A DNA stretch of 64,000 nucleotides from Clostridia bacterium (GTDB lineage Bacteria; Bacillota; Clostridia; Oscillospirales; RGIG577). The stretch spans positions 1-64,000 of the forward strand of contig JAFQZS010000050.1 in NCBI GenBank assembly GCA_017405765.1. The letters are read 5' to 3'. The translations under genes were made by a program, and so were the position numbers. This document shows positions 16,282-24,775 of the stretch, piece after piece. Under the pieces are notes generated by a model. The model saw only the letters and a program-made list of their open reading frames with translations. It did not search any database and was not told the origin of the DNA. How positions within the stretch are numbered: position 1 is the first letter of the stretch; every line of letters begins with the position of its first letter.

Positions 16282-17355
16282 ATGAACAACAGGGCAATTA
16301 TTGCAATGAGCGGCGGCGTAGACTCAAGCGTTGCAGCTCTTATCATGAAAGAAAACGGATATGACTGCATAGGCGTTACTATGCGGCTGTTTTCAAACGA
16401 GGATATAAAAGTTTCAAACGAACGCACCTGCTGTTCTCTTGACGATGCGGAAGATGCGCGCGCAGTCGCCCGCTCTCTCGGCATACCGCACTATGTCTTT
16501 AACTTTTCCGATAAATTTAAGGAATATGTTATCGAAAGATTTATATATGCATATGAAAACGGCATGACCCCCAATCCGTGCATAGACTGCAACAGATATC
16601 TGAAATTTGACAAGATGTTCCTTCGCGCGCAAGAGCTCGGCTGCGACCGCGTCGTAACGGGACATTACGCGAGGATCGAATTCGACGAAAAATCGGGACG
16701 ATATCTTTTAAAAAAAGGCTCCGATCCAAAAAAGGACCAAAGCTACGTGCTCTATTCAATGACGCAGGAGCAGCTAAAGCACACGATATTCCCGCTAGGC
16801 GCCATGACGAAAGCGCAGATACGAAAGATCGCCGAAAAAAACGGCTTTGTAAACGCCAAAAAGCACGACAGCCAGGATATATGCTTTGTCCCCGACGGAA
16901 AATATGCCGATTTTATCGAACGATACACGGGCAGAACGTACCCCGAGGGCGATTTTATAGATATAAGCGGACATGTGCTGGGCAGACATAAGGGCATAAT
17001 AAGATACACCGTAGGACAAAGAAAAGGACTTGGGCTTTCCATGCCCGAGCCCGTATATGTGTCAAAAATAGATCCGCTTGATAATACGGTCACGCTTTCA
17101 AAAAACAGCGAGCTTTTTTCAAACGTGCTTATCGCAAAGAACATAAACCTTATCCCCGTAAAAGAAATAACCTCTCCCATACGTCTTACGGCCAAGGTGC
17201 GCTACCGTCATCCCGAGTCTCCGGCTTTAGTCACTCAGCTTGACCGAGACGTCATAAGAGTTGAATTCGAAACGCCGCAGCGCGCTGTTACGCGCGGTCA
17301 GGCCGTCGTATTATATGACGGCGACGTCGTGTTCGGCGGAGGAACTATCGTTTAG
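16282..17355 (+). CDS. mnmA: tRNA-specific 2-thiouridylase MnmA
   Basis: 357 residues, normal length. PP-loop AMSGGVDSSVAAL at the N-terminus binds ATP. The two catalytic cysteines lie in NPCIDCNRYLKF and SQDICFVPDG. It adds sulfur to U34 of tRNA-Lys, -Glu and -Gln, taking sulfur from a cysteine desulfurase; nifS lies 2 kb away in the same island. Probably co-transcribed with hydE (40-base gap) and perhaps with the following C39-like gene (37-base gap). The ATG follows AAGAGGTAAC. Confidence 0.95.
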   Translation: MNNRAIIAMSGGVDSSVAALIMKENGYDCIGVTMRLFSNEDIKVSNERTCCSLDDAEDARAVARSLGIPHYVFNFSDKFKEYVIERFIYAYENGMTPNPCIDCNRYLKFDKMFLRAQELGCDRVVTGHYARIEFDEKSGRYLLKKGSDPKKDQSYVLYSMTQEQLKHTIFPLGAMTKAQIRKIAEKNGFVNAKKHDSQDICFVPDGKYADFIERYTGRTYPEGDFIDISGHVLGRHKGIIRYTVGQRKGLGLSMPEPVYVSKIDPLDNTVTLSKNSELFSNVLIAKNINLIPVKEITSPIRLTAKVRYRHPESPALVTQLDRDVIRVEFETPQRAVTRGQAVVLYDGDVVFGGGTIV

Positions 17356-17392
17356 GCGCGCTAAAAAAGCATTTTATCAAAGGGGCTCTTTT

Positions 17393-18013
17393 ATGAAAAA
17401 TCCGCTTCATTATCAATTATCAGAATACGACTGCGGCCCGACGTCTCTTTTAAACGCTCTGAGCGTACTTTTTGAGCGTGAGGAAATCGCGCCGGATATT
17501 ATACGAAACATTATGCTTTACTCTCTTGACTGCTACACAAGCGATGGCGCACAGGGCAAAAGCGGAACGTCTCATATGGCTATGATGTTTTTAAGCGGCT
17601 GGCTCGACGGCTTGGGAAAAGTGGGATATATGCCTGTTTCCTCAAGATATCTGCGCGGCAAAAAAGTATTTATCGGTCAAGACAGTCTCATAAACGACGC
17701 TCTGAAAAGAAACGGCGTCGCAGTCGTCCGTCTCTTTTACGACGTGGAGCATTATGTTCTCCTTACCGGCGTTCGCGAAGAAAACATACTTATGTTTGAC
17801 CCTTACTACGAAACAGAGGCCTTTCCCCACAGCGATATACATATTACTTTGAACCATCCCACGTTTTATAATCGCATAGTGCCATTCACTTATTTCAATA
17901 AGGAAACCTGCGATATTTATTCGCTGGGCGATCCAAAGCTTCGAGAGGCAGTTATTCTATTTAACGAAACCACAAAGCTTACCGAGGATAGTACGATCGA
18001 ATACTTTATTTAA
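17393..18013 (+). CDS. C39-like cysteine-peptidase-fold protein, cytoplasmic
   Basis: 206 residues. The start at 17393 is chosen because AAAGGGG precedes it and the protein then begins just before the SEYDCGPTSLLNALSVLF motif, which holds the nucleophilic Cys of the peptidase C39 / papain-like fold. A later HYVLLTGV segment supplies the expected His and MFDPYY the Asp, so the triad looks complete. No signal peptide, membrane segment or ABC transporter is present, unlike bacteriocin-exporting C39 proteins. The substrate is unknown. It ends the hydE-mnmA run and is followed by a strong terminator. The odd context (tRNA thiolation, Fe-S genes) gives no clear role. Confidence 0.72.
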   Translation: MKNPLHYQLSEYDCGPTSLLNALSVLFEREEIAPDIIRNIMLYSLDCYTSDGAQGKSGTSHMAMMFLSGWLDGLGKVGYMPVSSRYLRGKKVFIGQDSLINDALKRNGVAVVRLFYDVEHYVLLTGVREENILMFDPYYETEAFPHSDIHITLNHPTFYNRIVPFTYFNKETCDIYSLGDPKLREAVILFNETTKLTEDSTIEYFI

Positions 18014-18051
18014 AAAAGCCACGGGCTTTATTAAAGCTCGCGGCTTTTTTA
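18013..18051 (+). terminator. Terminator after the C39-like gene
   Basis: Stem AAAAAAGCCACGGGCTTT / AAAGCTCGCGGCTTTTTT, with an internal mismatch. It also faces the converging ridA gene and can act in both directions. Confidence 0.85.
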
Positions 18052-18070
18052 TTGATTTGATTTGTTCATT

Positions 18071-18448
18071 CTAAGCGCGCTTATGTGCAATTACCTCTAT
18101 CTCTACAAGCGCGCCTTTCGGAAGTTTTGCAGCTTCCACGCAGCTTCTTGCGGGCTTGTGGGAAAAGAATCTTTCGTATACTTCGTTAAATGCAGTAAAA
18201 TCATTCATGCTCTGTAAAAAGCACATCGTCTTTACAACGTCGCAAAGTTTTGCATCCGCCGCCTTCAAAACGGCTTCGAGATTTTTTATTACCTGCTCTG
18301 TCTGGGCCTTGATGTCGCCGTCAACAAGTGTCCCGCTTTTCGGATCAATGGGTATCTGTCCCGAAGTAAATATAAAACCTCCGGCTTCCACGGCCTGCGA
18401 ATACGGGCCTATTGCTTTAGGGGCATTATTTGTTTCAATAGTCTTCAT
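18071..18448 (-). CDS. ridA: RidA-family reactive enamine/imine deaminase
   Basis: 125 residues, the typical length. It has the N-terminal NNAPKAIGPYSQAVEAGGFIFTSGQ block (quoted in part: APKAIGPYSQAVEAGG) and the C-terminal RSCVEAAKLPKGALVEIEV block, with the Arg that binds the carboxylate of 2-aminoacrylate. RidA hydrolyses reactive enamines released by PLP enzymes acting on serine or cysteine, which fits a cysteine-metabolism island. Its ATG overlaps the tcdA stop by four bases, so the two are coupled. Confidence 0.93.
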   Translation of the reverse strand: MKTIETNNAPKAIGPYSQAVEAGGFIFTSGQIPIDPKSGTLVDGDIKAQTEQVIKNLEAVLKAADAKLCDVVKTMCFLQSMNDFTAFNEVYERFFSHKPARSCVEAAKLPKGALVEIEVIAHKRA

Positions 18449-19191
18449 TTTTCATCACCTGTATCTAAATTGTTTTTTATAATATCCTTTATGACTTCCG
18501 AAGCGATTATAAAACCAACTACCGGAGGCACGAACGATACGCTGCCCGGCGCGTGTCGAGTACCGGACGTCATTTCTTCATCCGGCGCTTCCCCTGCGGC
18601 AAATGAAGCGGGAGGCTCTTTTGAATATACGACTTTTAAGCGCTTTATCCCCCTCATTTTCAGCTCTCGCCGCATTACCCTTGCAAGCGGACATACAGAC
18701 GTTTTATAGATATCCGAAACCTCAAACGCCGTCGGATCAAGCTTATTTCCCGCGCCCATCGAGCTTATTACGGGAACATCGGCTTTGACAGCGTTCTCTA
18801 TAAGACACAGCTTTCCGGTAACGGTATCTATCGCGTCAACTACATAGTCATAATCCGAAAAATCAAACTTATCCGCCGTTTCGGGCGTATAAAAGACCTT
18901 ATGCGTGTTTATCCTTAGATTTGGGTTTATATCAAGGCAGCGCGCACGCGCCGCATCGACCTTATACTGACCTATCGTGCTGTGAAGAGCATGTATCTGC
19001 CTGTTAAGGTTAGTGATACTCACCTTGTCAGAGTCAACGATGTCCAGCGCGCCGACTCCCGCGCGCGCCAGTGCCTCCGCCGTACAGCCGCCAACGCCGC
19101 CGACGCCGAACACGGCTACGCGCGATGCACGAAGACTCTCCATGGCTTTTGTGCCCAATATAAGCTGTGATCTTGAAAACTGATTAAGCAT
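18445..19191 (-). CDS. tcdA: tRNA threonylcarbamoyladenosine dehydratase TcdA (ThiF/E1-like)
   Basis: 248 residues. ATP-binding GVGGVGGCTAEALARAG, followed by DSDKVSITNLNRQIHA and VDAIDTVTGK, as in TcdA/CsdL. It makes cyclic t6A from t6A at tRNA position 37; in E. coli TcdA works with the CsdA/CsdE desulfurase, so its place next to nifS is suggestive. ThiF/MoeB-type sulfur-carrier activation is the alternative, but a zinc CxxC pair typical of MoeB/ThiF is absent. GGGAAGTG ribosome site. It is followed by ridA with a 4-base overlap. Confidence 0.9.
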   Translation of the reverse strand: MLNQFSRSQLILGTKAMESLRASRVAVFGVGGVGGCTAEALARAGVGALDIVDSDKVSITNLNRQIHALHSTIGQYKVDAARARCLDINPNLRINTHKVFYTPETADKFDFSDYDYVVDAIDTVTGKLCLIENAVKADVPVISSMGAGNKLDPTAFEVSDIYKTSVCPLARVMRRELKMRGIKRLKVVYSKEPPASFAAGEAPDEEMTSGTRHAPGSVSFVPPVVGFIIASEVIKDIIKNNLDTGDEK

Positions 19192-19309
19192 TTTTCACTT
19201 CCCGCTGTATTAAATATACTTCTATATTTAAAATAATAGCAAATATATACTAAGCCGTCAACATATGTACTATGCGTTGTGTTCAAGTTCACAAAAAAGC
19301 ATTTTCCTA

Positions 19310-19338
19310 TTGACTTAATAGGTTTATTGCGCTATAAT
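19310..19338 (+). promoter_or_regulatory. nifS promoter with TAGGTTTA in the spacer
   Basis: TTGACT (19310-19315), 17-base spacer, TATAAT (19333-19338). The octamer TAGGTTTA sits inside the spacer (19319-19326), between the -35 and -10 boxes, the expected place for a repressor site. Confidence 0.7.
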
Positions 19339-19400
19339 TCCCTTTAGCAGATAAGACTGCTGTACATCAACTTATTTTATGAACTTCAGAAGGTGATTTT

Positions 19401-20591
19401 ATGCAGATTTATGCAGATAATGCGGCCACAACAAAAATGAGCCGCACGGCAATAGATGCAATGACTGCCTATATGAATGAAGTTTACGGCAACCCGTCAA
19501 GCCTTCATTCGATAGGTCAAACGGCCGCCGAAGCGCTTGAAGACGCCAGAGCGCGCGTAGCTGCCGAACTTGGCGCAAAACCGCGTGAGATATACTTTAC
19601 CTCAGGCGGCAGCGAGGCGGACAATCAGGCTATAATATCAGCAGCGACTTTCGGCGCCAAAAAAGGTAAAAAACATATCGTTTCAACTGCATTTGAACAC
19701 CATGCAGTACTCCACACGCTCGACAAGCTTAAAAAACAGGGCTTCGAGGTAACGCTTTTAGACCCGCACGAATGCGGCATAATCACAGCTTCCGAGGTGG
19801 CCGCCGCAATACGCGACGATACTGCTCTCGTAACCGTAATGTACGCTAATAACGAGATCGGCACGATACAGCCGATAGCAGAGATAGGCGCGGTGTGCAA
19901 GGAACGCGGCGTTATTTTCCATACTGATGCGGTCCAGGCGGTAGGTCATATAAAAATCAATGTTAAAGAGCAGAATATAGATATGCTTTCGCTCTCCGCT
20001 CACAAATTTCACGGCCCCAAGGGCGTTGGCGCGCTCTATTCAAGAGTGGGGATACCGCTTACAAATATCATAGAGGGCGGCGCACAGGAGCGAGGAAAGC
20101 GTGCCGGAACGGAAAATATCCCCGCCATTATGGGCATGGCCGCTGCGCTGGACGAAGCGTGCTCAAAGATAGACGAAAATCGTGATAAGCTTGTTAAAAT
20201 GCGCGACAGGCTCATCGAGGGGCTTTCCGAGATACCTCATTCAATAGTAAACGGCGACAAGACTTGCCGCCTGCCGGGAAACGTCAACATGTGCTTTGAG
20301 GGCATCGAGGGCGAGTCACTTCTCCTTCTTTTGGACGCTAAGGGCGTGTGCGCATCGTCGGGTTCGGCCTGCACTTCAGGCTCTCTCGACCCTAGCCATG
20401 TGCTGTTATCCATAGGGCGCCCCCATGAGATCGCGCACGGCTCTTTAAGGCTCACGCTCTGTGAAGAAAATACCATGGATGAAGTTGAGCATATTATCAA
20501 AGCAGTTAAAGAAGTTGTAGAGTATTTAAGGGAAATGTCACCCGTTTGGCATGATTTAAAGGAGGGCAAAAAACAATATGTTATACAGTGA
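19401..20591 (+). CDS. nifS: Cysteine desulfurase NifS
   Basis: 396 residues. PLP lysine in SLSAHKFHGPKGVG, His in FEHHAVLHTL, and the catalytic Cys in SSGSACTSGSLDPSHVL, a NifS-type (group I) flexible loop. It removes sulfur from cysteine for Fe-S assembly and thiolation. The next gene, nifU, overlaps its 3' end by 14 bases, so the two are co-translated. The promoter has a candidate Rrf2 site. A short hairpin (AGCAG-ATAAGA-CTGCT) lies in the leader. Ribosome site AGAAGGTGA. Confidence 0.95.
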   Translation: MQIYADNAATTKMSRTAIDAMTAYMNEVYGNPSSLHSIGQTAAEALEDARARVAAELGAKPREIYFTSGGSEADNQAIISAATFGAKKGKKHIVSTAFEHHAVLHTLDKLKKQGFEVTLLDPHECGIITASEVAAAIRDDTALVTVMYANNEIGTIQPIAEIGAVCKERGVIFHTDAVQAVGHIKINVKEQNIDMLSLSAHKFHGPKGVGALYSRVGIPLTNIIEGGAQERGKRAGTENIPAIMGMAAALDEACSKIDENRDKLVKMRDRLIEGLSEIPHSIVNGDKTCRLPGNVNMCFEGIEGESLLLLLDAKGVCASSGSACTSGSLDPSHVLLSIGRPHEIAHGSLRLTLCEENTMDEVEHIIKAVKEVVEYLREMSPVWHDLKEGKKQYVIQ

Positions 20592-21015
20592 AAAAGTAAT
20601 GGATCATTTCCAGCACCCGAGAAATGTAGGCATAATCGACGACGCAAGCGGCGTGGGCGAAGTAGGCAACGCAAAATGCGGCGATATCATGAAGATATAC
20701 TTAAAAATCGAAAACGATATCATCACCGACGTAAAGTTCAACACGTTCGGCTGCGGCTCCGCTATCGCAACAAGTTCCATGGCTACCGAGCTTATAAAGG
20801 GCAAGCCCGTTTCCGAAGCGCTCGAGCTTACGAACAGAGCGGTCGTTGAAGCCCTTGACGGACTTCCGGCTCACAAGCTCCACTGTTCCGTGCTTGCCGA
20901 AGAAGCCGTAAAGGCTGCCGTAAAGGATTATTATGACAAAAACGGCATCGAGTATGATCACACTCTCTTCCCCGACTGCGAAAACTGTGATAATTGCGAC
21001 TCTTGTCAGAACTGA
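20578..21015 (+). CDS. nifU: Fe-S cluster scaffold protein NifU (IscU-type) with Cys-rich tail
   Basis: 145 residues. An IscU-like domain covers 1-125, with scaffold cysteines in NAKCGD, NTFGCGSAIA and KLHCSVLAEEA. The C-terminus ends in CENCDNCDSCQN, a tail of closely spaced cysteines not found in standard IscU. By family it receives sulfur from NifS and builds [2Fe-2S]/[4Fe-4S] clusters; the tail may bind metal. The start overlaps the end of nifS, with GGAGG twelve bases upstream. A strong terminator follows. Confidence 0.93.
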   Translation: MLYSEKVMDHFQHPRNVGIIDDASGVGEVGNAKCGDIMKIYLKIENDIITDVKFNTFGCGSAIATSSMATELIKGKPVSEALELTNRAVVEALDGLPAHKLHCSVLAEEAVKAAVKDYYDKNGIEYDHTLFPDCENCDNCDSCQN

Positions 21016-21024
21016 ATAAAATCA

Positions 21025-21067
21025 TAAAAAAGACCCGCTTTTCGCAATGAGAAGCGGGTCTTTTTTG
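21025..21067 (+). terminator. Terminator of the nifSU operon
   Basis: AAAAAAGACCCGCTTTTC / GAGAAGCGGGTCTTTTTT with a 5-base loop. Confidence 0.9.
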
Positions 21068-21080
21068 CGCTTTAGCCCAA

Positions 21081-21112
21081 TAAAAGAAAGCCTTGATTTA
21101 TCAAGGCTTTCT
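21081..21112 (-). terminator. Terminator after tRNA-Trp
   Basis: Minus-strand hairpin AGAAAGCCTTGA / TCAAGGCTTTCT with a 4-base loop, then TTTATT. It starts eight bases after the CCA end of the tRNA. Confidence 0.8.
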
Positions 21113-21119
21113 GCACATT

Positions 21120-21195
21120 TGGCAGGGGCAGTAAGGATCGAACTCACGACACGCGGTTTTGGAGACCGCTGCTCTACCGGCTGAGCTATACCCCT
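21120..21195 (-). tRNA. tRNA-Trp (anticodon CCA)
   Basis: 76 bases folding as a cloverleaf on the minus strand: acceptor AGGGGTA / TGCCCCT, D-arm TAGCTCAGCCGGTAGAGCA, anticodon arm GCGGTCTCCAAAACCGC with loop CTCCAAA (anticodon CCA), T-arm with GTTCGATCC, and an encoded 3' CCA. Confidence 0.97.
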
Positions 21196-21210
21196 TTATG
21201 TGACTATGAA

Positions 21211-21240
21211 AGTATATCACAGTTTTTTTGCTCTTGTCAA
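21211..21240 (-). promoter_or_regulatory. tRNA-Trp promoter
   Basis: Minus-strand TTGACA (21240-21235), 18-base spacer, TATACT (21216-21211), about 15 bases before the tRNA 5' end. Confidence 0.75.
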
Positions 21241-21353
21241 TATTTTTTTCAAAAATCGTATCCGTCATTCAAACCTTTTTCATGTTCGCTTTGTTGACCG
21301 ATCGCCGGATGGGTGATATATTTAAACAAAGACTATGGAGGCGATTTTTCAAA

Positions 21354-22226
21354 ATGATATACGAAGGCACGATATACAGACCGCCGAGCGAAGCATACAG
21401 CCTTATAATACAGCACACTATAGGCTGCGCCAGAAACGACTGTACCTTCTGCTCGATGTATAAGGACAAAAAATTCAGGATAAGAAAGCCGTATGAAGTC
21501 ATTGCCGACCTTGAGGACGTGCGGCGGCGATACCGCGGCCCTGTTGACAAAATCTTTTTAGCTGACGGCGACGCGCTCATAGCGAAAACGGAAGACCTTT
21601 TGACTGTACTCGGCGCAATAAAGCGCATTTATCCCGAGTGCGAACGCGTAACCTCGTACGGTGCGCCTGCGGATATCCTCCAAAAGTCGCCCGAAGAGCT
21701 TGCTGCGCTGAACGAAGCGGGACTTAAAATGGTCTACGTCGGCCTTGAATCGGGCGACGACGTTGTTCTTAAGAATGTGAAAAAAGGCGTAACGGCCGCC
21801 GAGATCGTCGAGGCCGGCAAAAAGCTTCGTGCAAGCGGTATAAAGCTCTCCCTCACCGTGATATCCGGTCTTGGCGGCAGAGCGCGCCTAAAAGAGCACG
21901 CCATACTTTCTGCAAAATGCGTAAGCGAAATAAAGCCCGAATATCTCGGTTTTCTCACGCTTATGGTAATAAAGGGCACCCCCCTTTACGACGACGTGCA
22001 AAGCGGCAGATTTGAGCTTCTTTGCGCGCCCGAGGTGGCTGAGGAAATGATACTCTTTTTAGAAAATGTAGACAGTGAAGGCACCGTATTTCGCTCAAAT
22101 CACATATCTAATTATATAAACCTGCGCGGCACTTTCAACCGCGACAACGCGCGCCTTATTGCGCAGGTAAAGGACGCTATGCGAAACGAAGCGTATAAGC
22201 CCGAATTTTACAGACAGCATCTTTAA
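21354..22226 (+). CDS. Radical SAM protein, unknown substrate
   Basis: 290 residues. The radical SAM motif GCARNDCTFC (C-x4-C-x2-C) is at about 21-29; the four-residue first gap is a common variant in this B12-independent, Elp3-like group. YKDKKFR follows and GLESGDD occurs later in the barrel (S-adenosylmethionine contact). A C-terminal EGTVFRSNHISNYINLRG segment is typical of the group. The reaction is unknown. The start at 21354 has GGAGG ten bases upstream; the frame is open further 5' but without a ribosome site. No operon partner is evident. Confidence 0.85.
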   Translation: MIYEGTIYRPPSEAYSLIIQHTIGCARNDCTFCSMYKDKKFRIRKPYEVIADLEDVRRRYRGPVDKIFLADGDALIAKTEDLLTVLGAIKRIYPECERVTSYGAPADILQKSPEELAALNEAGLKMVYVGLESGDDVVLKNVKKGVTAAEIVEAGKKLRASGIKLSLTVISGLGGRARLKEHAILSAKCVSEIKPEYLGFLTLMVIKGTPLYDDVQSGRFELLCAPEVAEEMILFLENVDSEGTVFRSNHISNYINLRGTFNRDNARLIAQVKDAMRNEAYKPEFYRQHL

Positions 22227-22389
22227 TGCATAAATTATTCCGGACATGTTTCCCTGACTGCTCATTATAATGATCATCATGCATTTTGCCGTGTTGGCGC
22301 GAATTGATTATCACATGGCGCTCAATGATGTTACTCTCCCCTATTGTTTTTTGTATAATCAAACCGACAAACAAAACGGAGGTATTATC

Positions 22390-23187
22390 ATGGAAAAGAA
22401 ATCAGCGCTCATAACCGGCTCAACGGGCGGCCTTGGCTCCTGCTTCGTTAAGCTCCATGCCGAGCGGGGCGGCGACCTCGTTCTCGTTGCGAGAGGAAGC
22501 GAAAAGCTGCAAGCGCAAAAGACCGAAACCGAGGCAAAATACGGCGTGACAGTCCACACAATTGAAGCAGACCTGTCAAATCCGAAAGATGTTGATAGGA
22601 TTTATGCCGTATGCAAGGAAAACGCTTGGAATATTGATTTTCTCATAAACAATGCCGGCTTCGGCGGTCAGGGCAACTTCGCAAGAGAGCGTACGATGGA
22701 GCAGGATATGAGCATGATCTCAGTTAATATAGAAGCACCCACAAGATTGTGCAAGCTTTTTCTCCCCGATCTTATCGAAAGAAAGGGCAAAATACTCAAT
22801 GTATCCTCTACCGCAGCAATTATGCCGGGGCCTCTGCAGGCGGTGTATTACGCGACTAAAGCATATCTCACCAGTTTTTCAAACGCGCTTTGGCGCGAGC
22901 TTAAAGACGCCGGCGTAACAGTCACCGCACTCATGCCCGGCGCAATGCAAACGGGATTTGCAAATGCGGGCGGCCTTGCCGATACGAAGCTTTTTGCAAA
23001 CGCGGTAAAGCCTGACGACGTGGCAAAGGACGGCTACGAGGGAATGCTTGCAGGAAAGCTAAACGTTATATCGGGGCTTCCCGGCTGGCAGTCTCCAATG
23101 ATGAAAATGGCTCCGATGTTCCCAAAAAAGACGATGCTTGATTTTGTATATAATCAGCAGCTCGCGGGCAGCGCCAAAAAGCAATAA
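22390..23187 (+). CDS. Short-chain dehydrogenase/reductase (SDR)
   Basis: 265 residues. NAD(P)-binding TGSTGGLG near residue 10, NNAG at about 95, catalytic Ser in NVSSTAA and YYATKAYL with the Tyr-x3-Lys pair. The PG motif (LMPGAMQTGF) is present. Classical SDR; the substrate is unknown. The ATG follows ACGGAGG. A weak promoter (TTACTC at 22331, TATAAT at 22354, 17-base spacer) lies 30 bases upstream. The AraC-type regulator gene follows 21 bases later on the same strand and probably controls this gene. Confidence 0.92.
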   Translation: MEKKSALITGSTGGLGSCFVKLHAERGGDLVLVARGSEKLQAQKTETEAKYGVTVHTIEADLSNPKDVDRIYAVCKENAWNIDFLINNAGFGGQGNFARERTMEQDMSMISVNIEAPTRLCKLFLPDLIERKGKILNVSSTAAIMPGPLQAVYYATKAYLTSFSNALWRELKDAGVTVTALMPGAMQTGFANAGGLADTKLFANAVKPDDVAKDGYEGMLAGKLNVISGLPGWQSPMMKMAPMFPKKTMLDFVYNQQLAGSAKKQ

Positions 23188-23208
23188 TTACCGTTTGGAG
23201 AAAGAATA

Positions 23209-24183
23209 ATGACGAAGTTCGTACTTGACGGCAGATACGGCGATCTGCTGAAATATCACGGCATAAACCTTGAATGTGTGCTGAAAAAGGCCATGCTTCC
23301 TGCCGATACATTTGCTCACAGGAACACTTTAATGACAGAAGAGCAATATTTTAGGTTTATGGAAGCGTTGGGGACGCTTTCAAACGGAAGCGAGACTGCG
23401 ATAAAACTTGCCTCAACGAATAAAATCGAGAGCTTCTCACCTCCGATTTTTGCCTCATACTGCAGTAAAAATGGGAAAACATGCATTGAGCGTCTTGCAA
23501 AGTACAAAAAGCTTATCGGTCCTTTAGCTTTTAATATAAAAAACGACGTAAAAACGCTGTCCGTTACGCTTGAGTCAGCAGGCGAAAACGAACTCCCGCA
23601 ATTTCTCATAATGTGCGAAATGGCATTTCTCGTCAATATAATAAGAAGCGCAACGGGCGAACATATCTCCCCCGTATACGCCAAGATGGGTCGCCCTGCC
23701 GACAGACTGTTTTCGGATCATCTCGGATGCAGAATAGATAAAGGTGATAATTTAATTGCATTTGAGCTTAAAGACCTTGAAGTGCCGTTCATAAGCCATG
23801 ACGATGAGATGTGGAGTTTCTTCGAGGGAGAGCTTAACAAACGCCTTTCCGATCTCGACGTTGACGACAGCATAAGCGCCCGCGTAAGAAGCGCGCTTAC
23901 CGAACTTTTGCCCTCAGGCGAATGCGGAATTGAAAACGTCGCCGAAAAACTCGGCTTGACAAAGCGAACGCTTCAGCGCAAGCTGAATGAAGAAAACACA
24001 ACGTTCCAAAAGCAGCTTAACGGAACACGGGAGCTGCTTGCAAAGCACTATATCGGAAACACGGATATGAATGCAAACGATATAGCCTTTCTCTTGGGTT
24101 ACGCAGAGCTTAATTCATTTTTGCGCGCCTTTCGTATCTGGACGGGCATGAGCATAAGCGAATATAAAAGCAGCCTGAAATAA
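23209..24183 (+). CDS. AraC-family regulator with arabinose-binding-like N-terminal domain
   Basis: 324 residues. The C-terminal AraC helix-turn-helix pair is clear (ENVAEKLGLTKRTLQRKLNE, then NDIAFLLGYAELNSFLRAFRIWTG). The N-terminal 200 residues match the AraC-binding domain of OruR/ArgR-like regulators (GVPLECVLKKAMLP-type start, a second conserved block around HISPVYAKMGRP). Co-transcribed with the SDR gene (21-base gap). The ligand is unknown. Confidence 0.88.
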   Translation: MTKFVLDGRYGDLLKYHGINLECVLKKAMLPADTFAHRNTLMTEEQYFRFMEALGTLSNGSETAIKLASTNKIESFSPPIFASYCSKNGKTCIERLAKYKKLIGPLAFNIKNDVKTLSVTLESAGENELPQFLIMCEMAFLVNIIRSATGEHISPVYAKMGRPADRLFSDHLGCRIDKGDNLIAFELKDLEVPFISHDDEMWSFFEGELNKRLSDLDVDDSISARVRSALTELLPSGECGIENVAEKLGLTKRTLQRKLNEENTTFQKQLNGTRELLAKHYIGNTDMNANDIAFLLGYAELNSFLRAFRIWTGMSISEYKSSLK

Positions 24184-24277
24184 GAAAAGGCGTCTGATAC
24201 GCGCGCAGAAAAGCTTCTCTATTCTATATTCTACGTACCGGGCAACGCCCTCAAGGCCGAATAAAACTCTCAAAACG

Positions 24278-24311
24278 CAAAAACGGTTCCCTCTCAGGAA
24301 CCGTTTTTATT
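24278..24311. terminator. Bidirectional terminator between the AraC-type and cupin genes
   Basis: AAAAACGGTTCC / GGAACCGTTTTT with a 6-base loop, between converging genes. Confidence 0.88.
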
Positions 24312-24325
24312 CGTAAAAGCTATAC

Positions 24326-24730
24326 TTAGATCTTAAAGCCCATGCCCATAGCGGTCTTGTTTCTGTCCTCGCCTGTCGGCTTGTCGGGCAGGTTGAGCTC
24401 GAAAACAACTGCGGGCTCCTTGAACGGATTGCCGATACCATGGCTCTGGCCTGCGCGAACGTACATGACGTCGCCGGGGCCTACTATGGTCTCTTCGCCG
24501 TTGTCATTGTAGGAAGCGAAACCGGATACCATTACAAATACTTCCTGAGTATTGTCATGCGGATGTAACGGGATGTTGCAACCGGGCATAAGTACGGAGC
24601 GTGCCCACTGATTGAGAGCGCCGTCGGTGTCAGCCTTCGTTGCGATAACGTTCTGAATGCCTGCCTTGTCTTCCGACGGGAACGGATAAACGACCTGCTT
24701 GAACGGATTATCGGTGTATCTTCTGATCAT
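24326..24730 (-). CDS. Single-domain cupin protein, copy A
   Basis: 134 residues. Cupin motif 1 is complete (HPHDNTQEVFVMVSG: His, His, Glu, Gly) and motif 2 is GDVMYVRAGQSHGIGN, so a metal site is expected. The fold is common to isomerases, dioxygenases and binding proteins; the role is unknown. It lies 45 bases downstream of a near-identical gene (copy B). In the first 115 residues only six positions differ; the tails after NLPD have diverged. The ATG follows AAGGAGG. Confidence 0.85.
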   Translation of the reverse strand: MIRRYTDNPFKQVVYPFPSEDKAGIQNVIATKADTDGALNQWARSVLMPGCNIPLHPHDNTQEVFVMVSGFASYNDNGEETIVGPGDVMYVRAGQSHGIGNPFKEPAVVFELNLPDKPTGEDRNKTAMGMGFKI

Positions 24731-24775
24731 TGTATGTGCCTCCTTAAAAAATTATCGTAATAAATAAGCAGCTAA

